Under the pieces are notes generated by a model. That model had not been told where the DNA came from. It ran no database searches and worked only from the letters and a program-made list of their open reading frames with translations. The position numbers were made by a program, and so were the translations under genes. Shown here piece after piece: positions 1 through 12,900 of a stretch of 64,000 nt of DNA (position 1 is the stretch's first letter; each line of letters opens with the position of its first letter). The stretch comes from Phellopilus nigrolimitatus (lineage: Eukaryota; Basidiomycota; Agaricomycetes; Hymenochaetales; Hymenochaetaceae): assembly GCA_021029095.1 (NCBI GenBank), contig JAJOHG010000004.1, forward strand, positions 992,001-1,056,000. Direction: 5' to 3'.

Positions 1-203
1 GGGTTCGGATCACCATCCGCCAACGCTAGCGCAACAGCAGCGTCGCCAACCGGCTCCGGGCGCGTCGACGTCCCGTCGAAGTGGCCCCACTTCCCTTTCG
101 CCTTCACGGCGGCTTGGAAGCGCATGCGGTAAATGACCCAGTTCGCTCCGCTCGTCGCGAGCTTCGGAACACTGGCCGGGAGGGTGTCGTGCGAGTTCGA
201 CAT
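1..203 (-). mobile_element. Ty1/copia retrotransposon, start of gag (truncated by window edge)
   Basis: Reading the minus strand from the ATG at 203 gives an open frame of about 67 residues to the window edge. It starts MSNSHDTLPASVPKL and contains the pattern NWVIYRMRFQAAVKAKGKW then GHFDGT. This is the classic N-terminus of copia-type gag polyproteins (a Leu-x-x-x-Asn-Trp-x-x-(W/Y)-(K/R) start followed by Gly-x-(W/L)-x-x-(L/F)-(D/E)-Gly). Gag packages the element RNA in virus-like particles. The frame lies directly downstream of a primer-binding site and an LTR on the same strand, which supports the call. The rest of gag-pol and the 3' LTR lie outside the window, so intactness cannot be judged. 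I am fairly sure of the superfamily. Confidence 0.8.
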
Positions 204-258
204 TACGATAAATCGGTACGTTAAAACAATTAGATTCGGCTTGCTCAGTGGTCAGCAA

Positions 259-269
259 GGCTCATAACC
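259..269 (-). other. Copia primer-binding site, half-tRNA-iMet type
   Basis: On the minus strand the bases right after the LTR read GGTTATGAGCC. They are complementary to the anticodon stem-loop of initiator tRNA-Met (GGCTCATAACC), and further matches continue in the next 20 bases. Drosophila copia and yeast Ty5 prime reverse transcription from a 5' half of tRNA-iMet, and this site fits that mode rather than pairing with a tRNA 3' end. The direct adjacency to the CAACA end of the LTR supports the assignment. Confidence 0.65.
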
Positions 270-305
270 TGTTGCAGGGTGAGACCGGGTCCGCGCGAGA
301 GACGT

Positions 306-326
306 AACCTAATACAAGGGTAAGCT
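306..326. repeat. Direct repeat A, copy 1 of 2 (partner 370-390)
   Basis: A 21 bp sequence (aacctaatacaagggtaagct) occurs here and again at 370-390, both inside the copia LTR and identical by eye. Together with repeat B it suggests a modular LTR regulatory region. Confidence 0.85.
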
Positions 327-355
327 CAGTCGATCGCGCGGCGGTGCGAACGTCT
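325..355. repeat. Direct repeat B, copy 1 of 2 (partner 447-477)
   Basis: A 31 bp GC-rich sequence centred on cgatcgcgcggcggtgcg is present here and at 447-477, identical by eye. The second copy is flanked by an 8 bp inverted repeat (cacctcag at 444-451, ctgaggtg at 476-483), so it can form a hairpin. Both copies are inside the copia LTR and could be transcription-factor sites or RNA structure. Confidence 0.85.
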
Positions 356-795
356 AATCATTGTAAACTAACCTAATACAAGGGTAAGCTAGTTTAATAG
401 TTAATGAGCAAAAGTATAATAGAAATGTATAATGGCGAGAGCTCACCTCAGTCGATCGCGCGGCGGTGCGAACGTCTGAGGTGGGCGAAAGAATAAACGA
501 TCTTTTTATGCTACGGGTTTGCGTGCTTTCGGAAAAGCTATTTACTCTACGAGATAAAGGAGAGAGGATAAAAGGAGATAAATGATAAGTAAATAACAGT
601 CCTATTGGTTAACGATAAACGGGGGTATGGGGGACGATCGGGAGTGGTGCGCGGACGACGGTTCATCCGCGCGCCGACCAATCGTGGTGCAGCGAGCCTC
701 GTGCTCGCAGAGCCGAGACGCTGCGCTCGCGGCAGCACGCCCGAGCACGCAACCGGTGCGCGCGGGACGGGGCTCCGCCGGCTTGCACTCCAACA

Positions 796-1121
796 GGGGG
801 CTTGTTGCGTAAGCTTTGATACTTTGTAGCTGCATTATTTATGATAACACAGACATTTTTTGTTAAGACACCAGCCATGGGCTATGTTTAGTTGTTGAGT
901 TAGTTAATCATCAAGGTAAAGGTATGTAGCGCATTTCCACATTTCCCATTTCCATATTAGGCTATACTTACTTCAATTGACACGATGAAGTACACACTCT
1001 GTACACTGCAAAAAATCTCGACAACTAGTAGTAGCTCATGGCTGGTGTATCAAGTAAAAACATCTCTGTAGTTATATAGAATCCAGCTGTAAATTGCCAG
1101 AGCTTACGCAACAACCCCCTA
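796..1121. mobile_element. Terminal-inverted-repeat element (MITE-like), probably split by the copia insertion
   Basis: The left arm from 796 (ggggg cttgttgcgtaagct...) pairs with the reverse complement of the right arm ending at 1121. Homology extends for about 100 bp each side and includes acaccagccatg in both, at roughly 75-80 percent identity by eye. The interior is only about 120 bp and has no credible reading frame, so this is a non-autonomous element. The left arm starts exactly at the outer edge of the LTR, so the copia element probably inserted into its left end. I could not define a target duplication or superfamily. Confidence 0.65.
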
Positions 1122-1486
1122 GCAACAACATCGAAAATGTTCTGGCATGTTGGCGATTACCTAGCTCAGATTTAGAGACGAACTGCATAAACCCATTACG
1201 AACAGCAAAATTGAGTGTATTATTGGAAGCTGTATTAAACTGGTTTAATGTTGCTGGTCAGGAAGTTTGGACATGGAGTAGTATGGCAAAGCGATGCAAA
1301 AGCAAAGGATTAAAAACATTAAAGGAGCATAGGAGCAAGAATTTGAGTGGAGTGGATTTGAGTAGAGGGTAGGAGAATAGGAGAATAGGAGAGAGAGAGC
1401 ATAGGAGGGTATATTGAGGGTATATTAGTATTAGTGGAGCGAAGGTGAGGATTAAAGGGCACAGATTGAATGCTTGAATGCGAGTC
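1122..1486. other. Intergenic: 3' flank of the alpha-kinase gene
   Basis: No convincing gene. A purine-rich stretch around 1360-1430 (aggagaatagg and gggtatatt units) is simple-sequence-like. The open frame that crosses 1094-1372 overlaps the transposon arm and resembles nothing I recognise. Confidence 0.5.
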
Positions 1487-4400
1487 CTAAAGAGAAAGTG
1501 AGTCGCTGCTGCACTCGGGCTGAATACCCCGGCGAGATGTTGGGTGAATAGATGGAGATGTGAGGTGACGTGAGCCTGGATGATGGGCTTGCAAAGAAGC
1601 AGGTGCAGAAGTGCCAAAAACGGTAGCCTTCCCCTTCCCCTTCCCCTTCGAAACACCAAGGGGAGAAAGCTTATAATGCCTGCAATATTTGTTACAGTCA
1701 TGTGAAGAGGGGAACTCGCGGAATAGCTGTGGTACATTTCCTTCTCCGAATAGGTTTCCAGGCAGATCACTATACGTTTTAAATCAGACATCAATTTTTT
1801 TCAATAAGGAAGAAGACAAACGGCGAGCTCATTATTTGCGGATCAGTTAGAAGTGTTCGACTCCCTAATGGAAAAGGTCAAAAACGTGAGATGATAGTAG
1901 AGCAGGGCACATTGAAATCTATGGTGAACATACCTTGATAGTCGCTAATGTATGCCTGCTCTTTAGAAAGCACGTATTGCAGGTGCTGCATAAAGCACAA
2001 AAACACCGCGACCTCAAAATCTCTAGCATCATTCCCATCGACTGCAGGCTTCCCAGAGGAGTTATGAATGAATTTGACAAACAGTCCATCAATGAGCTTC
2101 TCCACTAAGAAAACCTTGTCCTTGTCAGCCGATGCAACTACTAGTGCAAACGACACGAATGAGGTCTGTGGCACGGGAATTGGAGGAGGTCCATGGATCA
2201 GATCCTCATTTCTCATCCAGTCATAGCATGCAGAATGAAGAGCGACAGCAAACTCCATTACCATGAGCTCTTGACACAAGGAATCGGCCTCACGATGCTT
2301 ATCAACGCGAACAATCTTGCCACCTTTCCCCATGGCATAAATCTGTTTAACACATAGATCACCACGCACAGATAGACGTCCAATATTCTGGCTTCCATCA
2401 GAGAAGACAATTTTGCCGATGTGCGACGTCTTGAAAGCACCTCGTGTACCAAGTGTCTTTCCGACTGCGACAGTCAATGAGCCATACTTGTTATCACGAG
2501 CATCAAAAGGAATACGGGGCAAGACCATCAACTCATCATATGTGTCGGTTCGAGCAGCATAAACCTTTGCAACAGGGAAATGCTTGTCATTAACTGAATA
2601 CCATGCGTGCGCACACAAGCACACAAAAAACATATCAGCAAGATAAATGGAAGTAAAATATATGAGAAACGTACACAATGCATCTACTTCTGATTTATCT
2701 GGAGCGATTTGCTGTCTTAGTGCATTTTCAATAGTCGCTCTGTTATGGGGTCTGAAGACTCTTCGAATGGAAGGAGGTGAAGCATCCTTCTGAGGACTTC
2801 GATCCTTAAGTTTACGAAGCAATTTAGTGATAGTGTTAGCATTAGGTGACAAAAAGCACAGAATATCAGACGTACTGAGACTTTCCGTTTAGCTGCTGTC
2901 TGTGTTTTCGCCGAAGAGGTAGGCAGTGTAGCAGCTGGTTGAATGGCTTGCTGCGTAACTCGGCCATGATCCTTCTGAGATGCTGGTGGTGTAGATGGTG
3001 TATAATTGTGCTCGGGCTCGGGCTCAGGCTGTGGTGTAGAAAAGTGCACATTCGGTTCTGTTTCAACCTGTTGTCTTGGAAGGTCTTCATCCAAGCGAAA
3101 GCCGCCTATTCTCTCCAGCTGAAAGTAACCATTCACAAGTCAATCAGAACATGTAAAAATCAGAATAATCGCTATAAGCAGTAGTTCTCACAAGTTTCCC
3201 CTTTCCTGGTCCGGGCTGTGAAGCTGTATTGTCCTCGTCATCCTCGCCCTCTGTTGCCACATCTTCCAGTTCATGCTCCTGCTCACGATGTAAGGCATCC
3301 TCAATATGGAGCAGGATAAAATCGACATCATTATCCTTAATACCAAGCATGATCTCGACGCTAGGTTTGAGTTTCTTCACACCATTCCTTTCAGAATAGC
3401 CAATAGCCTGAAGAATTGTGGTGCCGGGCCTTGTCGGATCATCACTGAGAGGCATAAAGTCTTTAGAGCGTAATGTGATATCGAAGTTAAAAAGACTGAG
3501 CCCTTTTGACCAAGCGATGAAGTGCTTGTCATCCATATTTTGGCAAAGAACGGACAAGAGCTCGTTCTGCCTTAGGGTGATTGGGACACGTGTAGTTCCT
3601 TCTGTCAGTGTCTGTAGAATTGCATCAGGTATGTCAGGCATATTCATGACGACAACAGTGCAATTTGGGGGAAAGTTGGAATGGGACTCACAGCAAGAAC
3701 TCGGCCTGTCTTCGTTCCTGACTTTATGTAGTATACTGAGCTCATGACATCTATTGTCGGTACATTTGAAGATATGCTTCGAGCTTGCATCTGGCCAGCT
3801 TGAAGTTCACGTTGGAAGTGAGCATGCTGGTCTGAGTAGCCAACTTGGCTCCTCGGACGCGCAACTGGCGCAACTGGACCTCGCGGGCCTGGCAGGTCTG
3901 CATTACAATGATTACTTGTCTGTAATGGACTTGCTGCTTACTAACTCATAAATAACACTCACATTGATATCCTCGTGTCCCTGGGACTTGAACAACAGGG
4001 CCCATTGGGCGTGAGCTTCCTAGAGTTGCAGAAAGCGAAAGTTAAATCCGAAAGTATATTTATTATCAAAATCAATGCTCTATACGTACCAAGACTGTTG
4101 CCTCGATTTCCTTCATTCAGAAGTACCACAGGGGTGCTTCGCACTTGTGAGAGAGTTAAGATCAGGTGATATCTAGGAATTTGGAGACGTATGCTACTCA
4201 CCTCCCCGCTGTGCTGCAGAGATCTGGGCAGCAACATTTGCATTTTGCAAAGGTAGTGGATTTGCCATAGTCATAGGATGAGGTTGGAAACTTGAGGTAC
4301 CTCCTGACCCTCCTGCTCTGCTACCCAGGCGAAGCTGAGATGACGACCTTCCACTTCCATCGCGCCTCTCTGTTGTCTTGTGCTTCCCATAGTACTCATA

Positions 4401-4568
4401 ACACGACTTGCAGACCATTCTTCCAGCCTTTCCAGGAGTGAGGTTTGCTACATATAATACCGGCTGGCCTGCTGGTATGAATGGCGAAGGACAACCCGAA
4501 CGCTGGCATGCATAATCGACATCGGTGAGCTGTGCTGCAATCTTGTCAAATGCTTCATTTGAATTCAT
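1487..4568 (-). CDS. Alpha-type (MHCK/eEF2K family) protein kinase with N-terminal Cys-rich module
   Basis: A Ser/Thr kinase of the atypical alpha-kinase family, which is expanded in Agaricomycetes. About ten exons join in phase from ATG 4568. Exon 1 (to 4202) holds a Cys-rich module (CQRSGC... then CKSCYEYYG) common at the start of mushroom alpha-kinases. A middle segment at 3200-3640 is followed by a Pro/Gln-rich linker. The catalytic domain lies at about 1500-2590: GAFKTSHIGKIV, then EADSLCQELMVMEFAVAL, FLVEKLIDGLFVKF, ISDYQG and LLTDPQIM. Two last introns (about 1933-1865, and about 52 nt near 1770) restore the zinc-binding tail GEGNVPQLF...HDCNKYC, so the domain is complete. The C-terminal tail has a KGKGKGKA run encoded by a pure CCCCTT repeat at 1628-1650. 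Substrate is unknown. Confidence 0.85.
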
Positions 4569-5279
4569 TTGAAGAGATAAAGAGTCAAGCAAATAAATGA
4601 GTGTGGTTCTTGTTGGTAAAGCAGTAAAACGAGGGTGTATGAAGTATGTTTTTTTTTGTAAAAAGCAGCAGAAACAGAGACTGCAGTTTGGCCATGGAAT
4701 TGCCTGTCGCAGTATGAGTAAGAAACATTCCCACGAATACAAACACAGATACGAAGCGAATCAAAGAGACAAAGAACAAAGAAATATTGTAGCACTTCTC
4801 TCTTGCAGCAAATTGCAATATTATATCTACTGTCAGAGCTAGAAAAACAAGTATGTGCAGTGGTGGCTGCAGAAGCCCAAAGAAGCTTTTTTATGTGGGT
4901 CCCTTGGCGCGTTGAAAGTCTGTTGTTCTTCTATTATAATTTTAGAGACCAATTGCTCACACAATGTATGAAATATTAATAGCAATTTTATGACTAATAC
5001 ATGACTGGTTTCCGAGGTCCTGCAAACCACGCGTCAAGACCCTTAGTCGGAGCTTGAATTGATCGGCATGACCGGCCTAATAAGGCAATTAGGGAAGCTG
5101 AGCTGTCCCGACCACCATAGCGACGAGGTGCGGCTTCAACTGAAGATAGAACTTCGGATTCAGCCGGGGTCGGGAAAGACAGCTCGGGCTCGTCCGGCTT
5201 CCGCCAATAGACAACGGCAAATTTTATAGTTACAAGTCCTGTACATACACAAAAAAAATTCATACAGATTGTAATATAG
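4569..5279. other. Intergenic: alpha-kinase promoter and CoA-transferase 3' region
   Basis: About 0.7 kb with no supported gene. A minus-strand open frame at 4994-5332 is read-through past the stop of the next gene in another frame, and its sequence has no recognisable pattern. A T-run at 4650-4660 and AT-rich sequence near 4800-4840 fit a kinase promoter or leader. Confidence 0.5.
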
Positions 5280-6795
5280 CTACAACTTGGTCCTGATATT
5301 CCCCAGAGCACCCGAGCGTACCAAGGCTGCAAGCTCGTCTCCAGGTAAATCCATCTCTTTCAGGATCTCTTTCGTGTGTTCACCTGGATTGAGCGAACCA
5401 GAACCAACGCTGTTTGATGGTCGCTGTGACGAACCCGCCAGCATAGGATGCGGTGTAGGTATCGTGGAGCCTGCTGCCTGAGCCGCCTCCGTAGGTGATA
5501 GCACAGGGACTGCACACGCATCCGTTCCTGAAGCAGGAAGTGTAAGCATATTCAGACAAGAGAGGTAATCAATGACTTACCATGAAATATCTTCGCCCAC
5601 TCGTCTCGTGTCCTCGTTCTGAAGCCGAACTCAAGAAAAGCACGTAGTCGGGGCCACTTGCTCTCATCAGTACGCATTGCTTCCGTCGGTCTCCAGTCTC
5701 CCTGTTCCCCCAGAAACGCCTGCGGAAGTGCTCCGATGAATTTCTCGATGAAAGCTCGATAGAACTGAGGCTCAAGGCATCCGACTGACATCCACCTGCC
5801 ATCCGCGCAAGTATACACGTTATAGAAAGGCGCCCCGCCATCCAGGATATTCGTCCCTCTCCCATTCTCCTTTTCGCTGTCCCCGAAGAACGGGCTATTC
5901 GGAACCTGGTAATGAAGGAGAGGGAAAGAAGAGAGGTAGCGCACGCCGGAGACCATATCTGTCTCGACGACCCGTCCTTTTCCTGTCGCGTTGCGAGACT
6001 GCAGAGCCAGGAGGATGCCGAGCGCGCAGGTCAGGCCGCCGCCTGCAAAATCTGCAAGGATGTTGAGAGGGAAGGAAGGTTTCTCGGCTGTTCCGGGGAG
6101 CATCTATGCGAGCTTCCATCGGTGAGAGTTCAATGAATAAATCGAAGGATAATTTACAGCAAGGACTCCACTAAGAGCAAGATAGTTTATGTCGTGACCT
6201 AGACGTCCGCTCAATGAAACGAGAGGAACACTCAAATTAACTACACAACTCACCGGCCATGTCTCTGTATGGTCCTAGAAGGTCCATTAATCAGTCCACG
6301 AAGTTCGCTCAATTAAAAGAGAACACAACCTGTCCGAGTGAACCTGATTCCGACATTAACTTTGGTCGAGACTCGCATGCAGGAATCACTGACCCAGAAA
6401 GCCTTGCGTATATAAGCCTTTCGTTCAGTCCCTTCCCATTCTCAAAGAACACCTCTGGACCAAGTCCTAGTTTCTCCAAGACACCCGGCCGGAAGGGATC
6501 GATGAGCACATCTGCGCGGGCGATGAGCTTGCGCAGCAGGGTGCGGCCTGCAGGGATCTTCGGGTTGACGGCGAGCGAGCGTTTTCCGCGACAGAGCACG
6601 TCCGTCGAGGACGTTTGGCCTACGCGGTCGACGCGTACGACGGAAGCGCCCCAGTCGGCGAGCACGAGTCCGGCGAAAGGGCCCGGCGCGAGACCTGCGA
6701 ACTGATTACGCTCTGTTGGTATATGTTGACCAATGCGTACGAAAGTCGACTTCGTACCTCTACGACGCTGATGCCATCCAGCGGGGCACTTGCCA
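5280..6795 (-). CDS. CoA-transferase family III, alpha-methylacyl-CoA racemase-like
   Basis: Predicted to epimerise or transfer CoA thioesters of branched-chain fatty acids, probably in peroxisome or mitochondrion. From ATG 6795 (MASAPLDGISVVE) the exons splice to FAGLAPGPFAGLVLADWGASVVRVDR, the CaiB/BaiF N-terminal Rossmann half. Then follow the LAVNPK region, DVLIDPFRPGVLEKLGLGP, LIYARLSG and, through two tiny exons, [24 protein letters not shown]. The catalytic Asp of the family sits in that GHDINY motif. The later part has GGGLTCALGILLAL, VVETDMVSGVRYLSS and a C-terminal part ending NIRTKL. Total is about 380 residues, normal for AMACR. It diverges from SelO across a 440 bp shared promoter. 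No targeting signal is obvious (the C-terminus TKL is a weak PTS1 candidate). Confidence 0.85.
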
Positions 6796-7236
6796 TCGTT
6801 AATGGCGTTGTCGACAAACAAAAAAGAGAAATTGCCTGTGATTTGCCATATGGACTATGGAAATGTGGATGAGCCGGCAGCGAGCGCGTGCAAGCCATGC
6901 CCTTTTCAGATATTGCAGAGCCAAATACTAGAAGTAAATATTTACTTTTTGCGAGTCTATTTATTTGCTCTAGTACTGAATTTGACCATACACTGCAATC
7001 TTAGGTTTTTTAAGAATCTACATGTCTTCCGTGTCGGAGATGTCGACTGTCGACGGGCCAATGTTCGGCGAGTTGCACGGATCAGCACAAGGCTGATCCG
7101 CCTGATCCTGTCTTCGAGCACGTGACAGGAGGCGCTCAAATGATGTCAGCACTCTCTGATCGACGTGCTCGACTCCCCGTTCGTCATGGCTTTGTCAACG
7201 TCCTCCGACTCTGACTGCAACCACCACCGTCCGTGA
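6796..7236. promoter_or_regulatory. Divergent promoter between CoA-transferase and SelO, with CACGTG box
   Basis: 441 bp between two divergent start codons. A palindromic E-box/CBF1-type CACGTG sits at 7119-7124, about 110 bp upstream of the SelO start. No coding exon was found here. The role of the box is inferred. Confidence 0.45.
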
Positions 7237-9806
<2,570 letters not shown>

Positions 9807-9964
9807 TGGTTCAAACTCGTGTTGTGTAATATAATGATGAATAAAAAGGGTCCAATGATCGACAGAAATGTCTCGTTCTAAAGTTGACGCGTTTCGACGC
9901 GTTCGGTCACGTGCATTGGTTGACCACTTTGAAGACTCACCCCCTCACCGACGCGCTGCCATCA
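9807..9964 (+). promoter_or_regulatory. Compact BUB1/MADBUB promoter with CACGTG and CAAT-type boxes
   Basis: Only 158 bp separate the SelO stop from the next start. A CACGTG lies at 9908-9913, followed directly by ATTGG, an inverted CCAAT box. An in-frame upstream ATG at 9884 exists but would place these boxes inside the coding region, so I preferred ATG 9965. Confidence 0.4.
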
Positions 9965-12900
9965 ATGGAGCCATCAACAACGGTAACGAATAACGAACAG
10001 TTTCAGCGCGAGAAAGAGCAGTTCCGCAAGCAGATCGCGCGCGCCGCGGAGGAAGATGACCCGCTCGCGCCGTACGAGCGGTATGTTGCCTGGCTCGTCA
10101 AGCAGGAGGCGCACAGCGCGCCCGCCGTCGCGCTCGAGCTGCTCACCGTGCTCGAGCAGGCCGTGCGCATGCTCAAGGACGACCCGCTCTTCAGGGCCGA
10201 TCTGCGCTACCTGAAGCTGTGGCTCGCGTACGCGCAGCGCGTCGAGAAGCCGGACATCGTGTACGTGCACCTTCTCCGGAACGACATCGGCGCGGTCTAC
10301 GTGCAGCTGTACGAGGAGTACGCCGTGTTCCTCGAGCAGCAGAACAGGCGAGTGCGCTTTTCGGCGCGTTCCTATTTGTTGCGTGAGGCTTACGGAGGAA
10401 CAGGCTGCGCGAAGCGGAGGAGGCGTATCGCCTCGGCATCGGACGCAAGACGCGCGCCGTCGAACGGCTCAAGACCCGATACCGCGAGTTTCAGCAGCGC
10501 GTTTCGGCGAAGAACACGCTCAAGCCCTCGCGCAACAGTCTGCACATTGCAAATGGAGAGGTAGGTGTGCTTCCCGCACCCATCACACCGCCGTACACTC
10601 GCTTATCTCATCTGAAAGAGCTCGTCGCTCGGTGCAAAGTTGTATCGCAATCCCCTCAGAAACCTTTCTATCAAACGCACCTCTGCGTCCTCTGCACCTG
10701 CACCTTCGCCCACCGCGGCTTCAGCGCCTCAACCATCGACATCGAAGGCCGAGGAACCCTCACCACACGATTCTGACCCATACGCATATATCAAGGCGGC
10801 GAGCCATGCGGCTCCAGTGCCAGGGAAGCGGCCGGAAAAGTACCGCTTCGACATGTCGCTGCTCTTTAAGGACGGGAAGGAGTACTGCATTCAGGAGGCG
10901 CGCGCCAAGTCGCTCGGGCTGCTCGGGAAGAAGTGGGGCCCGCCGCCTGCGTCCGAGCCGGGCCCGCACCAGGCCCCCGCGGTCAAGGTGATCGGGCTCA
11001 ATGACGACGGAAATAGGCCACCGACGCGCACACTCAACGGCCACATGCGCTTGACCACGAACATGACTGCCTCGCTCGCAAACGAGCCGACCGTGACGAT
11101 CAACACGAAGGAGGCGCTGAAAGACGTCTTCGGGATGTACAACTCGCCCGAGAAGAGCGTGAAGATGGCGAACATCGCGCTTGGGAGCAAGCACGCGCCG
11201 GTCAAGAAGCTCGAGCCGCTCCTCGCGTTGCAGCCTCGGAGTACGCTGCGGAAGATCACGGAAATCAACGACGAAGAGGTCTCGCAGGGTCCCGCAAAAG
11301 GAGCAGGTACTGAATATTTAAAAGGAAATAGTATTGTACTCATTTCAATACTTAACCAATATCGATTACTTTTTAGCCTTCCGTCCATTCGTCGATGAAG
11401 TCAACAAGAAGGAAAATACAACTCCAGCTCCCCCGAAGGTGAGCATCGTCCTCGCGCTAGTATCATATATACTCTAACGAGTGCAACTAGTTCAAACCTT
11501 TCGTGGACGAAAATGCCAACAGCAGGACTCCACATATCACGCCGGCTTCTCGCAAGGCATTTGCACTGAGGGAAGTTTCTGCAATAACACCAGTCGCAAG
11601 AGAAAAGGAAAAACAGAAGGAGGACGCTCAAGCGACTAACTCAGACAAGCCCGTATTTCAGGAGGCACAACCAAGAAGTGTTTTTAGTAATGTGTTTACG
11701 CCTATCAGTCAGGAAGAGAAGTCGCGTTCAGCGCTCCAGGCGAAAGGTCTGCAGGAGCGACCGTCTGTATTCCGTGACCCACAGCAGCAACAGCGGAGCA
11801 CAGGGTTCAGCGGCAGCATGTTTGGGTCCGGGGTCTTCAGTCGTCCGCCAGAAGCGAAACCACAGACAGAAACGCCTGTGCAAAATGTTTCTAGCGCGAA
11901 GTCGAGTGCGCGCCCATTCAGCTTGCAGCCACAAGGCGAGAACCAGAACGAACCCGTGTTCCACCGCAGCACGTCTGCCCCGCAGCGATTGGCGTTCACC
12001 CCAGTCTCGCGTGACCGCCAGCCACTTGCCTTCGCACCTCAACGGCCGCTTCAGCAGCCTGTTGCACCGGAGCCGGAGCCGGAGCCAGAATCAGAACCAG
12101 AGCCCGATATCGAAGAGGAGGAGGCGGTGGAGGACGAGGATGAGGATTTTGAGCCTCAATCATTGTTAGATGAGGACGATGGTGAAGTGGAGGAGTACTA
12201 CGAGGATGATGAGCCGCACACCGCTCCTATGGGCGGGCGCTTCGGTCAATTCGACGTCATGACGCCCATCGCTGAGCGGACTTTTGAGTGCACGATGAGC
12301 ACGCGGGCTTTCGGCACGCCCTCGGATGGAAGTAGTGGTTCCATTCTCGACAGAGGTCTTGTGCACCACGATCTGGATGCGGCAGCGGCGGCAGAGAAGC
12401 TGGCAAGGGAGCTCAGGGAAGAAGAAGCACGGGAGAAAGCCAAAGTTGAAGAGGTCATCGATATCGAGGATAGTTTTGAGGGCAGTGATCTCTCGGAAGA
12501 GGAGGAGTTAGTGGAAAGGACGGGCACTCTCTCACTTGCAGACGCTATCGAGGTGGCCGGCTCGTTCAAACCCTCCAATCCTTGCAACCCTTCCGATCCA
12601 CACATTGTCAATACGCTACTTTCTCTCATTCCCCTCGAGCCCGAGTTCCATGATTTACGAGCAGAGGTTTCTGGACAATTCGACAGCCTGCAGAAATTCG
12701 CGAGCAAACGTGCCTCCCAACTCAGCGGTCGACGATCTTCGTCGCGAGCTTCCGATGGTGCGGAGAGTCTCCGCGTGCATTTGTATGACCGACATTTCAA
12801 GGTCATCGGGAAACTCGGCGAAGGGGGGTTCGGTGCAGTTTTCAAGGCGAAGGCCGTCAGCGCTCGTTTGCAAAGTGACGATGAAGGTGTGGATTCAGAC

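Larger units (their letters stand above)
270..795 (-). mobile_element. 5' LTR of the copia element
   Basis: On the minus strand this 526 bp block begins TGTTG and ends CAACA, so it has the TG...CA termini of an LTR with a 5 bp inverted repeat. The inner end touches the primer-binding site. The outer end stops exactly where the inverted-repeat homology of the neighbouring element begins, and the next five bases on the plus strand are GGGGG, a possible target duplication whose partner is outside the window. Several ATAAA-like boxes lie around 565-600. It carries its own internal direct repeats. The outer border is inferred because no second LTR is visible. Confidence 0.6.

Noticed and set aside
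796..1121. hAT assignment of the inverted-repeat element from its CAGGG-like end
   Set aside because: The end may belong to the LTR junction, and no 8 bp target duplication is seen.
1258..1794. A 178-codon minus-strand open frame
   Set aside because: It overlaps the alpha-kinase 3' exons in another frame; the spliced kinase frame carries the conserved residues.
4994..5332. A possible gene downstream of the CoA-transferase
   Set aside because: Read-through frame overlapping the true C-terminus; no family pattern.
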